Source of the DNA: Bradyrhizobium commune
GTDB lineage: Bacteria > Pseudomonadota > Alphaproteobacteria > Rhizobiales > Xanthobacteraceae
Reading direction: 5' to 3'
DNA length: 64,000 nt
NCBI RefSeq assembly: GCF_015624505.1
Contig: NZ_CP061379.1
Span: 2,790,001 to 2,854,000, forward strand
This document shows, in pieces, positions 1 through 7,914 of the stretch (position 1 is the stretch's first letter; the number at the start of each line of letters is the position of its first letter). Position numbers and translations under genes: made by a program. The notes below the pieces were generated by a model that was not told the DNA's origin, did no database searches, and saw only the letters and a program-made list of their open reading frames with translations.

Positions 1-1
1 C

Positions 2-742
2 GACCTCAAGGGAAAGACCGCTCTTGTCACAGGCGCTTCGCGCGGCATCGGCCGCGCCTCGGCGCTGGCGCTCGGCCGGCGCGGTGCGCAGGTGCTGGTA
101 CATTACGGCCAGGCGGCCAAGGAAGCGGAGGCTGTCGTCGCCGAGATTCGCAAGAACGGCGGGCGTGCCGATGCCGTCGGGGCCGATCTCAGCGCGCCGG
201 ACGGGCCGCATCAGCTGGCGCGGCAGGTGCGCAGCATCGTCGGCGACCGGCTTGATATCCTCGTCGCCAACGCCGGCGTCTCGAAGGCGGCCGTGATCGA
301 GGAGACGACGGTTGCGGATTTCGACCGGCTGTTCGCCGTCAATGTCCGCGCACCGTTCTTCCTGGTGCAGCAATTGCTGCCGATCCTGCACGAGGGCAGC
401 AGCGTCGTGCTGGTTTCCTCGCTCGCAGCTCACGCAGTGGTGGGCACGCTGCCGGCCTATGCCGCCACCAAGGGCGCGATCGACACGCTGGTGAAGCATT
501 TTGCGGCGGCGCTCGGCGCACGCGGCGTGCGCGTCAACGCGGTGGCGCCCGGCGTGGTGGCGACCGAGATGTCGTCCTTCGCCAAGACCGATGCAGGCCG
601 CGACTACACGCTCGGCATGCAGACCCTGAAGCGGATCGCCGAGCCCGACGACATCGCCGATGCCGTTGCTTTCCTCGCTTCTCCCGACGCGCGCTGGATC
701 ACCGGCGACACCATCCACGTCGACGGCGGCTCGAAGCTCTGA
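2..742 (+). CDS. SDR family NAD(P)-dependent oxidoreductase, 5' truncated by window edge
   Basis: Short-chain dehydrogenase/reductase with a Rossmann fold. The reading frame is already open at base 2, so the true start lies before the window. Visible residues 10-17 form the TGxxxGIG cofactor-binding motif (TGASRGIG). An NAGVS motif follows near residue 90, and the catalytic Ser...YAATK triad lies near residues 135-155. The C-terminal GDTIHVDGGSKL tail is typical of FabG-like classical SDRs. A second SDR starts 43 bp downstream on the same strand, so the two are probably co-transcribed. The sequence does not reveal the substrate. Classical SDR assignment is secure; a physiological role is not. 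Confidence 0.9.
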   Translation, partial: DLKGKTALVTGASRGIGRASALALGRRGAQVLVHYGQAAKEAEAVVAEIRKNGGRADAVGADLSAPDGPHQLARQVRSIVGDRLDILVANAGVSKAAVIEETTVADFDRLFAVNVRAPFFLVQQLLPILHEGSSVVLVSSLAAHAVVGTLPAYAATKGAIDTLVKHFAAALGARGVRVNAVAPGVVATEMSSFAKTDAGRDYTLGMQTLKRIAEPDDIADAVAFLASPDARWITGDTIHVDGGSKL

Positions 743-785
743 GCCGGCCGCCGCTCTCTCCCAACCTCCACCAAGGAACTTGATC

Positions 786-1529
786 ATGTCAAAGAAACTC
801 GAAGGCAGAACTGCATTTGTCACCGGCGGCTCGCGCGGAATCGGCGCCGCCATCGCCAAGCGGCTGGCCGCCGACGGCGCCAAAGTCGCCATCACTTACA
901 GCAGAGGCGCGGAGGCTGCGGCCGCCGTCGTGAAGGCGATCGAAGGCGCCGGCGGCAAGGCGATCGCGATCCAGGCCGATGCGACCGATCCCAAGGCCGT
1001 GCAGGCCGCGGTCGACAAGACCGTCAGCGTGCTCGGCAAGCTCGACGTGCTCGTGAACAATGCGGGCACCGCGATCCCCAAGAAGTTTGAGGAAACCACG
1101 CTCGAAGAGCTCGACCAGGTGATCAACCTCAACATCCGCGGCGTGTTCATTGCCACGCAAGCCGCACTGAAGCAGATGAACGACAACGGCCGGATCATCT
1201 CGATCGGCTCATGCGTCGGCGAACGCATGATGACGCCGGGATTGGTGCCTTACTCGGCGACCAAAGCCGCGATCCGGATGTTCACGCAAGGCCTGTCGCG
1301 CGAGGTCGGCGATCGCGGCATCACCGTCAACAACGTGCAGCCGGGCCCGATCGACACTGATCTCAATCCGGCCTCCGGCGACTGGGCGACCCCGCAGAAG
1401 GCGGCCACGGCGCTCAACCGCTACGGCAAGGTGGAGGAGGTGGCGGCATTGGTCGCTTTCGTCGCCAGCCCCGAGGCGTCCTACATCACAGGCGCGAACC
1501 TCACGGTCGACGGCGGCACCAACGCCTGA
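786..1529 (+). CDS. SDR family oxidoreductase (3-oxoacyl-ACP reductase-like)
   Basis: Complete classical SDR of 247 aa. Cofactor motif TGGSRGIG lies at about residues 13-20, followed by NNAG near residue 90 and a Ser-x12-Tyr-x3-Lys active site (SIGSC...PYSATKAA) around residues 140-160. It ends in the usual ITGANLTVDGG segment. The ATG at 786 is chosen because AAGGA lies at 773-777 and the protein then begins right before the Rossmann fold; the open frame extends further upstream but only through the preceding gene. It is about 43 bp after another SDR, suggesting a two-gene operon. NADP(H)-dependent reduction of a carbonyl is inferred; the substrate is unknown. Confidence 0.9.
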   Translation: MSKKLEGRTAFVTGGSRGIGAAIAKRLAADGAKVAITYSRGAEAAAAVVKAIEGAGGKAIAIQADATDPKAVQAAVDKTVSVLGKLDVLVNNAGTAIPKKFEETTLEELDQVINLNIRGVFIATQAALKQMNDNGRIISIGSCVGERMMTPGLVPYSATKAAIRMFTQGLSREVGDRGITVNNVQPGPIDTDLNPASGDWATPQKAATALNRYGKVEEVAALVAFVASPEASYITGANLTVDGGTNA

Positions 1530-1548
1530 TCACGACAACGATTGGAGC

Positions 1549-1575
1549 GGGCGGCCGAAGCGCATTCGGCCGCCC
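1549..1575. terminator. Bidirectional stem-loop between convergent genes
   Basis: A perfect 11-bp stem, GGGCGGCCGAA paired with TTCGGCCGCCC around a 5-nt loop, is followed on the plus strand by AAGTTT. It lies between the plus-strand SDR gene and the minus-strand cyclic-nucleotide-binding gene that ends at 1580, so it can serve both. Confidence 0.7.
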
Positions 1576-1579
1576 AAGT

Positions 1580-2386
1580 TTACGCGATCCTGTTGGTGGT
1601 GGCCGCCCGCGCCGTGGCCAGCTGCTTCTGCAAGCGATCGATGTTTTGCAGGAGGCGCTGGCTGGTCAGGACCAGGAAATAATAGCCGAACTGCGGATCC
1701 TGGAAGTAGATCTCGAGCAGCCGGTCATAGGTGATGGTCAGCACCTGTCCGTCTTCGATGCATTCGATCGTTCCGGTTCGCCGGTTGTCCGGCGTCAGGA
1801 AGCCGAGCTCGCCCATGAGGGCTCCGGGCTGAATCTCGACGTTGATCTCCTTGACCAGGAACTTGCCGGTGACCGTGAGGAGCATCTCCTTGGCCGGATC
1901 GCCCAGTTTGAAGAGCGTGTCGCCTCGACGATATTTGCGCTCGGTCATGAACGGCTTGAGCCATTCGATCGACATGTCGCCTTCGGCCGCGTGGCGCGCC
2001 TTCTTGACGAGCTTGAGCATCTGCCGCAGGCGGATGGCGTTGATCGGCAGCAGCAGCAGATACAGGACGAACGTCGAGACGTTGGCGGAGAGCGCACCGA
2101 AAATGGCGAAGAAGGCGCAGCCGATCATGTTGGCGACGCGCAGCGGCACCATTGTCCGCATCAGGAGGGTGGCGACGAAGAAACCGGCACCGACCGTGGC
2201 GAACATGTTGGCCAGCGTGATGTTGTGGAGCACGATCTCCAGCAGACGATTAAAGATCGCGTCGTAGGTGACGTTGTTGGGATCGAGGCCCATCTGGACC
2301 AGGATCTTCGCGATCCTGAGGTTGTCCGTTGCCGCGTCGAGAATGCGGTCGAGGATCGAGGAAATGTCTGCGCTGCCGGACGGCAT
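1580..2386 (-). CDS. Membrane-anchored cyclic nucleotide-binding domain protein
   Basis: 268 aa. Residues about 55-130 contain two to three hydrophobic segments (NMFATVGAGFFVATLLM, ANMIGCAFFAIFGALSA and VSTFVLYLLLLPINAI). Residues about 145-240 form a cyclic-nucleotide-binding beta-roll with RRGDTLFKLGD, a GELGFL turn and a following Arg (NRRTGT) in the position of the phosphate-binding cassette. There is no C-terminal helix-turn-helix, so this is not a Crp/Fnr transcription factor. The arrangement suggests a membrane sensor or regulator that binds cAMP or cGMP. An adenylate/guanylate cyclase lies further along the window, though no link is shown. Partner and output are unknown. Confidence 0.8.
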   Translation of the reverse strand: MPSGSADISSILDRILDAATDNLRIAKILVQMGLDPNNVTYDAIFNRLLEIVLHNITLANMFATVGAGFFVATLLMRTMVPLRVANMIGCAFFAIFGALSANVSTFVLYLLLLPINAIRLRQMLKLVKKARHAAEGDMSIEWLKPFMTERKYRRGDTLFKLGDPAKEMLLTVTGKFLVKEINVEIQPGALMGELGFLTPDNRRTGTIECIEDGQVLTITYDRLLEIYFQDPQFGYYFLVLTSQRLLQNIDRLQKQLATARAATTNRIA

Positions 2387-2453
2387 GGTCTAGTCCCCGC
2401 GTAAGGCTTTCAGTCCTGGTCGGTCTTTTGGGTACGTATAGCCGAAATCGAAT

Positions 2454-2484
2454 GACGACCGCTTGAATGGAATTTTCGGTCGTC
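2454..2484. promoter_or_regulatory. Inverted repeat, possible operator
   Basis: GACGACCG and CGGTCGTC form perfect 8-bp arms around a 15-nt AT-richer spacer, upstream of the minus-strand cyclic-nucleotide-binding gene that starts at 2386. It could be an operator for that gene or part of a termination structure for the SecD-like gene upstream. No consensus is recognised. Confidence 0.3.
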
Positions 2485-2643
2485 CCGCCGCAAGAGGCAA
2501 ATTTTAGCCCGAACGGGCGTTTCGGCAATTGCCCGTTGGTTGCGCGTGTGATTTCAGCCCCCGATTCGGGCACCCGCGCCGCGCGCGGACTTTACCGCCC
2601 GGGCGAGGGCGCCAGCGCAAAAAGGGATCTTCGGCTCTCTGCC

Positions 2644-3708
2644 CTACGGCTTGGCGGCAGGCTGGATGACCTGCTGCTCGACGAGGCCCAGATGACCGGG
2701 CAGGGAGCCGGCGCGGAGCAGCATGGCGACGCTGTTGGCCTCCTCCAGGGTGAAATTGCCCGAAATCTGGCCCGAGCCGCCGGTAATGGGCTCGCGGATC
2801 ACGGGGGCGGAGACCACCTTGTCGTCGAGCACGATGGCGAAGGGCTTTCCGACGTTCTCTTCGGTCACGTGGGCGAAACGCCGTGCGCCACGCCCGTTGA
2901 AGCGGAACGAGGCGATCGGATCCTTGGTGCCGGTCGCAAAGCCAGGGGCGGCATAAATGATGTCGTCGCCCTCGAGCGCGCTGTCCTTCGCAACCAGATA
3001 GGCGTGCTTGTCCTTGAAGCCGAACAAGACCTCGGAACCCGCAGGCGGCGTGCCGAGCTCGGCCTGTTCCGCCGGCATCGAGAGGTCGACCGAACGGAAG
3101 CTGACCCGCACCTTCTTGGCAAAGACCGCGGTGACGCGCTCGGGCTCCATGACGCCCGGCAGGAAGATGCGAATGCGGTCGGCCCCGTCCGGCTGCACGC
3201 TGGCAAGCTTGACGCCGTTGTCCTTCAGGCGCTGCTCGATCATGGCGATGGAGTCCTCGACCAGATCATGCAGCCGGCCGGCGAAGGTGGCATCCGTCGG
3301 CGCCAGCCTGAGCAGGCCATCGCCGCCATCCGACACGGCGAGCGAACGCGCGGGCGCGGCGTCCGTCGTGAGCTTGCGCACGAGCTGGTCGCGGTTCTTT
3401 GCGTCCGCGACCTTGACCTCGACACCGCCGTCGCGGACGGCGAGGCCGGAGAAGGCGATGCGGCTGTCCTTGACAGTCTTGTAGACGTCGTCGCGCAAGT
3501 CCGTGACGAGCGCCTCGCGCAGGACCTCAGCGTCGACCTTGTAGACGACGCGCGAGCCGCCCTGCTTCTCCATCATGTTCGTGACGAAGCTCGCGAGCTT
3601 CGCGCGCATCGTGTCGACCGGCGAGTCGTCGGCGGCGGCAGTGCGCGGCAAGGCGATCGCCGATCCAATGACGAGGGCGGCGATCAGCCGGGTGAGGTGC
3701 GTGGTCAT
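2644..3708 (-). CDS. SecD P1-head-like periplasmic protein without membrane domain
   Basis: 354 aa with a signal peptide (LTRLIAALVIGSAIALPRTAAA). The C-terminal half carries the hallmark of the SecD periplasmic P1 domain: LDDKVVSAPVIREPITGGSG, then ISGNFTLEEANSVAMLLRAGSLP, which in SecD directly precedes the first transmembrane bundle. Here the protein stops about 15 residues later, so the RND-type transmembrane part is missing entirely. The ATG at 3708 is preferred over an upstream in-frame codon because it begins the signal peptide. True SecD is over 500 aa and paired with SecF; neither is present here. It is probably an exported paralogue of unknown role rather than a translocase subunit. 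The gene is monocistronic and divergent from the acyl-CoA synthetase. Confidence 0.8.
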   Translation of the reverse strand: MTTHLTRLIAALVIGSAIALPRTAAADDSPVDTMRAKLASFVTNMMEKQGGSRVVYKVDAEVLREALVTDLRDDVYKTVKDSRIAFSGLAVRDGGVEVKVADAKNRDQLVRKLTTDAAPARSLAVSDGGDGLLRLAPTDATFAGRLHDLVEDSIAMIEQRLKDNGVKLASVQPDGADRIRIFLPGVMEPERVTAVFAKKVRVSFRSVDLSMPAEQAELGTPPAGSEVLFGFKDKHAYLVAKDSALEGDDIIYAAPGFATGTKDPIASFRFNGRGARRFAHVTEENVGKPFAIVLDDKVVSAPVIREPITGGSGQISGNFTLEEANSVAMLLRAGSLPGHLGLVEQQVIQPAAKP

Positions 3709-3941
3709 GATGTCCTCGCGTCTTGCGGCAGGCCGCTGGCCGCCAGTTCTTGGTCCCCGGATCGGGCGGCGAGGTTCAAGGGCCTCGAACGCGAGCGCTA
3801 CGACCGTAACCGTTAAGCCATGGACGAACGCCAAATCATCCATCATTCTGTCCGCACTCGACCACCTATCGGTCGAGACCTCGCCGACCAAAATGTCAAA
3901 AGACAGGGGGTGGGGAATGCATCTGAGGGAGGACGGAATCC

Positions 3942-5783
3942 ATGGCGGGCATCCACGCGCTCGATCGGCTCATCGGCAACGACTATCCGGACTTTTTGAC
4001 GGACGCGGAGGTCCGGGCCTTCGAGCAGGTCCCGTATGCCGACCGCGTCGCGGCCGAAAGCACCTATGACGCCATCAGGCTTGGTGCTGCGCGCAACCCC
4101 GACGGCGCGGCGATCCAGTTCCTGCAAAACGCCGATCCGGCCGACACGCCCGTCGTCGTCACCTATCGCGACTTCATCGCGCGCGTGACGCAGGCCGCCA
4201 ACATGTTTCACGCGCTCGGCGTTGAGAAGGGCGATGTGATCAGCTTCATGCTGCCGCTGCTGCCGGATGCCTTCGTGACGTTGTTCGGCGCGGAAGCCGC
4301 CGGCGTTGCCAATCCAGTCAATCCGCTGCTGGAGCCGCACCAGATCGCGGAGATTCTGGAAGCCGCGAAGACAAAGGTCCTGGTCGCACTCGGGCCGATG
4401 CCGGGCACCGACATCTGGCAGAAGGTCGAGCAGATCCGCCCACAGCTGACACATCTCAAGGCGATCGTGCAGGTGTTCGGCGGTGGCGATCCCGCGAAGG
4501 GAATCTTTTCGTTCAACGATCTCATCAAGCAGCAGCCGTCGGACCGGCTTATCAGCGGGCGCAGGATTGCAGGCCGCGACATCGCCGCCTATTTCCACAC
4601 CGGCGGCACCACCGGGACTCCAAAACTGGTGCGGCATACCCATGCCAACCAGGTCTACCAGGCCTGGGCGCTCAATCTGCTGCTGAGGTCGAAGCCCGGC
4701 GCCAACATGCTGTTCGGCATGCCGTTGTTTCACGTCGGCGGATCGCTGACGCAGGTGCTGTTGACGCTGTCGAGCGGCGGCTCGCTGGTCGTGCTGTCGC
4801 CGAGCGGGTGGCGCAATCCGAATTCAGTGAAGAACATCTGGCGGCTCGTCGAACGCTTCAAGCCGGAGGCGCTGTCGAGCGTGCCGACGGTGCTGGCCGC
4901 GACACTGGCGGTGCCGCCGGGCAATGCCGACATTTCCAGCCTGAAATATGCAGCGGGCGGTGGCTCTGCGATCCCGGTCGCGGTCGGCTCCGCGATCCAG
5001 GACAAGCTCAAGCTGCCGGTGGTCGAGGTCTATGGCATGACCGAGACCTCGAGCGTGCACACGCTCGCTTTTCCCTCACGGCCGATCCGGCTCGGCTCGG
5101 TCGGCCTTCCCATGCCCTACGCGCGCGTGCGCATCGTGCAGCTCGATACCGATGGGCACCTGATCCGCGACTGCAAGCCCGACGAGATCGGCGTCGTCAT
5201 CATGGCCGGGCCAGGCGTGTTCGGTGGCTATCTCAATGACGAGCACAACAAGGGCGCCTTCGTTGACGAGGTCTGGGTCAATTCCGGCGATCTTGGACGG
5301 CTCGATGCCGACGGCTATCTCTGGATCACCGGCCGCGCCAAGGATCTTGTCATCCGCGGCGGCCACAACATCGATCCGGCGCCGATCGAGGAGATCATGT
5401 TCCGCCATCCCGCCGTCGGCTTTGCCGCGGTGGTCGGCCAGCCCGACGCCTATGCCGGCGAGCTGCCGGTTGGATATGTGCAATTGAAGCCGGGCGCAAA
5501 AGTCGAGCCAGGCGAGCTGGAAGCCTGGGTACGCGAGCGCACGCCAGAACGCGCCGCGGTGCCGGTGCAGATCATCGCGGTCGATCCGATGCCGGTGACC
5601 GGCGTCGGCAAGGTGTTCAAGCCGCAGCTGCGCTGGGACGCGGCGCAACGCGTGTTCACAAAAGTGCTGACGCCGCTCGTCGAGCGCGGCGTCGACTGCA
5701 AGGTCAAGGTCGGCGCCCATGGCAGCCACGGCTCGATAGCAATCGTCACGCTCGCAGGCTTGCGGATGACCAGCGCGAGGTGA
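3942..5783 (+). CDS. Acyl-CoA synthetase (AMP-binding family), probable 3' frameshift
   Basis: 613 aa as read, in the ANL superfamily. The ATP/AMP P-loop HTGGTTGTPKLVRHTH is near residue 220, the YGMTETSS adenylate motif near residue 365, GDLGRLDADGYLWITGRAKD near 450, and the catalytic-lysine segment GVGKVFKPQL near 550. It would activate a fatty or aromatic acid to its CoA thioester; the acid cannot be read from sequence. A possible GGAGG at 3927-3931 precedes the ATG by about 10 bases. Near base 5759 the frame appears shifted by one missing base: in the alternative frame the C-terminus continues to a TAG at 5846-5848 with a plausible helical tail (LLAPFVMRHEVVQA), whereas the annotated frame stops at 5783. 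Confidence 0.88.
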   Translation: MAGIHALDRLIGNDYPDFLTDAEVRAFEQVPYADRVAAESTYDAIRLGAARNPDGAAIQFLQNADPADTPVVVTYRDFIARVTQAANMFHALGVEKGDVISFMLPLLPDAFVTLFGAEAAGVANPVNPLLEPHQIAEILEAAKTKVLVALGPMPGTDIWQKVEQIRPQLTHLKAIVQVFGGGDPAKGIFSFNDLIKQQPSDRLISGRRIAGRDIAAYFHTGGTTGTPKLVRHTHANQVYQAWALNLLLRSKPGANMLFGMPLFHVGGSLTQVLLTLSSGGSLVVLSPSGWRNPNSVKNIWRLVERFKPEALSSVPTVLAATLAVPPGNADISSLKYAAGGGSAIPVAVGSAIQDKLKLPVVEVYGMTETSSVHTLAFPSRPIRLGSVGLPMPYARVRIVQLDTDGHLIRDCKPDEIGVVIMAGPGVFGGYLNDEHNKGAFVDEVWVNSGDLGRLDADGYLWITGRAKDLVIRGGHNIDPAPIEEIMFRHPAVGFAAVVGQPDAYAGELPVGYVQLKPGAKVEPGELEAWVRERTPERAAVPVQIIAVDPMPVTGVGKVFKPQLRWDAAQRVFTKVLTPLVERGVDCKVKVGAHGSHGSIAIVTLAGLRMTSAR

Positions 5784-5901
5784 TCGTCGGCGAGGTACAT
5801 ACGCTGCTCGCACCGTTCGTGATGCGGCACGAGGTGGTGCAGGCTTAGAGAACCCGAACGGGCTCAAGCCGCATTATCCATAAGTTTGGGTACGGACTCT
5901 T

Positions 5902-5921
5902 TGTGTGACTGATATCACACA
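5902..5921. promoter_or_regulatory. CRP-type palindrome upstream of caspase-like gene
   Basis: TGTGTGACTGATATCACACA is a perfect 20-bp palindrome apart from the 6-nt centre and contains the canonical TGTGA-N6-TCACA CRP half-sites. It lies 62 bp upstream of the GTG start at 5984, a good position for a class I or II activator site. Binding by a particular Crp-family protein is inferred. Confidence 0.65.
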
Positions 5922-5983
5922 GGAAGAATTGGCAATCGGTAATAGTGGGAATAGTGTTGTGGAATTGCACCCGGGGGGACGCA

Positions 5984-7813
5984 GTGATTCCGTTTCGGCT
6001 GTTTGGATTGTTGATTGTTGCCATCTGTCTGGCTTGCGGACCGGCCCATGCCGAGAAGCGGGTTGCGCTCGTCATCGGCAATTCGGCTTACAAGAGCGCG
6101 CCGCGATTGGCCAATCCTGTGAACGATGCTGCGCTGGTCGGCGACATGTTCAAGAAGGCCGGCTTCGACGCCGTCGATGTGAAGTTCGACCAGAACGCCG
6201 CCGACATGAGACGCATGCTGCGCGAGTTCGCCGCCAAGGCGCGCGATGCCGATATGGCGGTGATCTATTACGCGGGCCACGGCATCGAGCTCGACGGCAA
6301 TAATTATCTCGTTCCGACCGACGCCGTCCTGGAAACCGACGGCGACGTCCTCGACGAAGCGATCGCACTCGATCGTGCATTGTTTGCGGTCGAGCCGGCG
6401 AAGCAGCTTCGCCTGGTCATTCTCGACGCGTGCCGCGACAATCCCTTCGCCAAGACCATGAAACGCACGGTGGCCTCGCGGGCCATTGGTCGCGGGCTCG
6501 CCAAGATCGAGCCGACCAGCCCGAACACGATGATCGCGTTTGCGGCTAAGGCGGGGTCGACCGCTTCGGACGGCGACATGAAGAACAGTCCGTTCGCGAC
6601 GGCCCTTGCCGATCATCTGCCGAAGCCTGGCCTCGATCTGCGCAAGGCGTTCGGCTTCGTCCGCGACGATGTCCTGAAGGCGACCAGCTACAAGCAGGAG
6701 CCGTATGTCTACGGCTCCCTGGGCGGCGATGACGTAGCGCTAGTCCCGGCTAAACCGGTTGTCACGGCGCCGCAGCCAAATCCGCAGGACGTCGTTCGCA
6801 GGGATTATGAATTGGCCTTGCAGGCGGGTGATCGCGACGGATGGGAAGCGTTTCTACAGGCGTATCCCGACGGCTTTTACGCCAATCTGGCGCGCGTGCA
6901 GCTGAAGAAGATCGCGGCAGAAGAGGCGCGCGTCGCTGCCGAACAGAAGGCGAGAGCCGCCGAGCAGGACAAGGCGCGGCTGGCCTCCGAGCGCGCCCAG
7001 AAAGCCGAATTGGAAAAGGCGGCTGCGGCGGCGAAGGCGGCTGAAGAGGCGCGCATCGCAGCGGAGAGGCAAAAGCAGATCGAGCAGGCGAGGGCAGACG
7101 CGGCCGAGCAGCAGCGCAAGGCAGCTGAGGCTGCGGCCGCGAAGGCCGTCGCCGAGAAGCAGATGGCAGAGAAGGCGGCCGCTGAAGCTGCGGCAAGGCA
7201 GGCGGCCGACAAGCAGGCGGCAGATGTGGAGGGCAAGAAGGTTGCGGTGTTATCGCCCACGCCAACATCCAGCCCGGCTCCTGGCGATTTGGCAAAGTCC
7301 GTGCAGCTCGAACTGCGGCGCGTCGGCTGCATGAGCGCATCGGCTGACAGCGAGTGGGGCCAGACAGCACAGCGTTCGCTGACGTTGTTCAACAAATACG
7401 CCGGCACCCAGTTCGACGTGAAGCTTGCGAGCACCGACGCGCTCGACGCCCTGAAAGCGAGGCCGGGACGCGTCTGCCCGCTGATCTGCGATCACGGCTT
7501 CAGAGCCGACAGTGATCAATGCACCAAAATCACCTGCCGCGCCGGCTACCGCGTCAGCGACGACAATGAGTGTGAGAAGGTCCAGGACAAGAAGCCGGTC
7601 GCGACCCGTGAGGATTCGCGGAAGCGCGACGCGAGCCGAAAGGCTGCTGAATCCCCGCCGTCTAAGCCCGAGGCAAGCGGACAGATATACTGCGGTCCGG
7701 CTGGCTGTCGCCCTGTACCAAAAGGATGTCGGCTTGTGAGCGGCGGCGCGAATATTGCCGGACGAAACAGCCCAAATGGCGCCGCTGGCGGCAATTATGA
7801 GGTCTGCAACTAG
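5984..7813 (+). CDS. Secreted caspase-like (peptidase C14) protein with coiled-coil and C-terminal Cys-rich region
   Basis: 609 aa from the GTG at 5984, which has GGGGGGA 5 nt upstream and opens a clean signal peptide (cleavage after GPAHA). Residues 24-250 form a caspase-like domain: VALVIGNSAY, the catalytic histidine in YYAGHG (about H99) and the cysteine in LDACRDNPF (about C150). Residues about 265-430 are a long Ala/Lys/Glu/Gln coiled coil. The C-terminus holds a peptidoglycan-binding-like stretch (ELRRVGCMS...AQRSLTLFN) and a Cys-rich segment. In rhizobia such metacaspase-like proteins are periplasmic and their targets are mostly unknown. A CRP-type palindrome lies upstream. The dyad supports proteolytic activity; the substrate is unknown. 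Confidence 0.85.
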   Translation: MIPFRLFGLLIVAICLACGPAHAEKRVALVIGNSAYKSAPRLANPVNDAALVGDMFKKAGFDAVDVKFDQNAADMRRMLREFAAKARDADMAVIYYAGHGIELDGNNYLVPTDAVLETDGDVLDEAIALDRALFAVEPAKQLRLVILDACRDNPFAKTMKRTVASRAIGRGLAKIEPTSPNTMIAFAAKAGSTASDGDMKNSPFATALADHLPKPGLDLRKAFGFVRDDVLKATSYKQEPYVYGSLGGDDVALVPAKPVVTAPQPNPQDVVRRDYELALQAGDRDGWEAFLQAYPDGFYANLARVQLKKIAAEEARVAAEQKARAAEQDKARLASERAQKAELEKAAAAAKAAEEARIAAERQKQIEQARADAAEQQRKAAEAAAAKAVAEKQMAEKAAAEAAARQAADKQAADVEGKKVAVLSPTPTSSPAPGDLAKSVQLELRRVGCMSASADSEWGQTAQRSLTLFNKYAGTQFDVKLASTDALDALKARPGRVCPLICDHGFRADSDQCTKITCRAGYRVSDDNECEKVQDKKPVATREDSRKRDASRKAAESPPSKPEASGQIYCGPAGCRPVPKGCRLVSGGANIAGRNSPNGAAGGNYEVCN

Positions 7814-7914
7814 CGGCGTGCTAAAACCGCCGGCTTCCATTCGAGAGCGGATAACGCAAGGCTTGCATGCCCTGCCGCAAGCGAGCATCATCCCCAAAAA
7901 AATGGGGGAACGTA

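Noticed and set aside
2467..3816. A 449-codon plus-strand open frame antisense to the SecD-like gene
   Set aside because: The SecD-head motif and signal peptide are on the minus strand; the plus-strand frame shows no domain.
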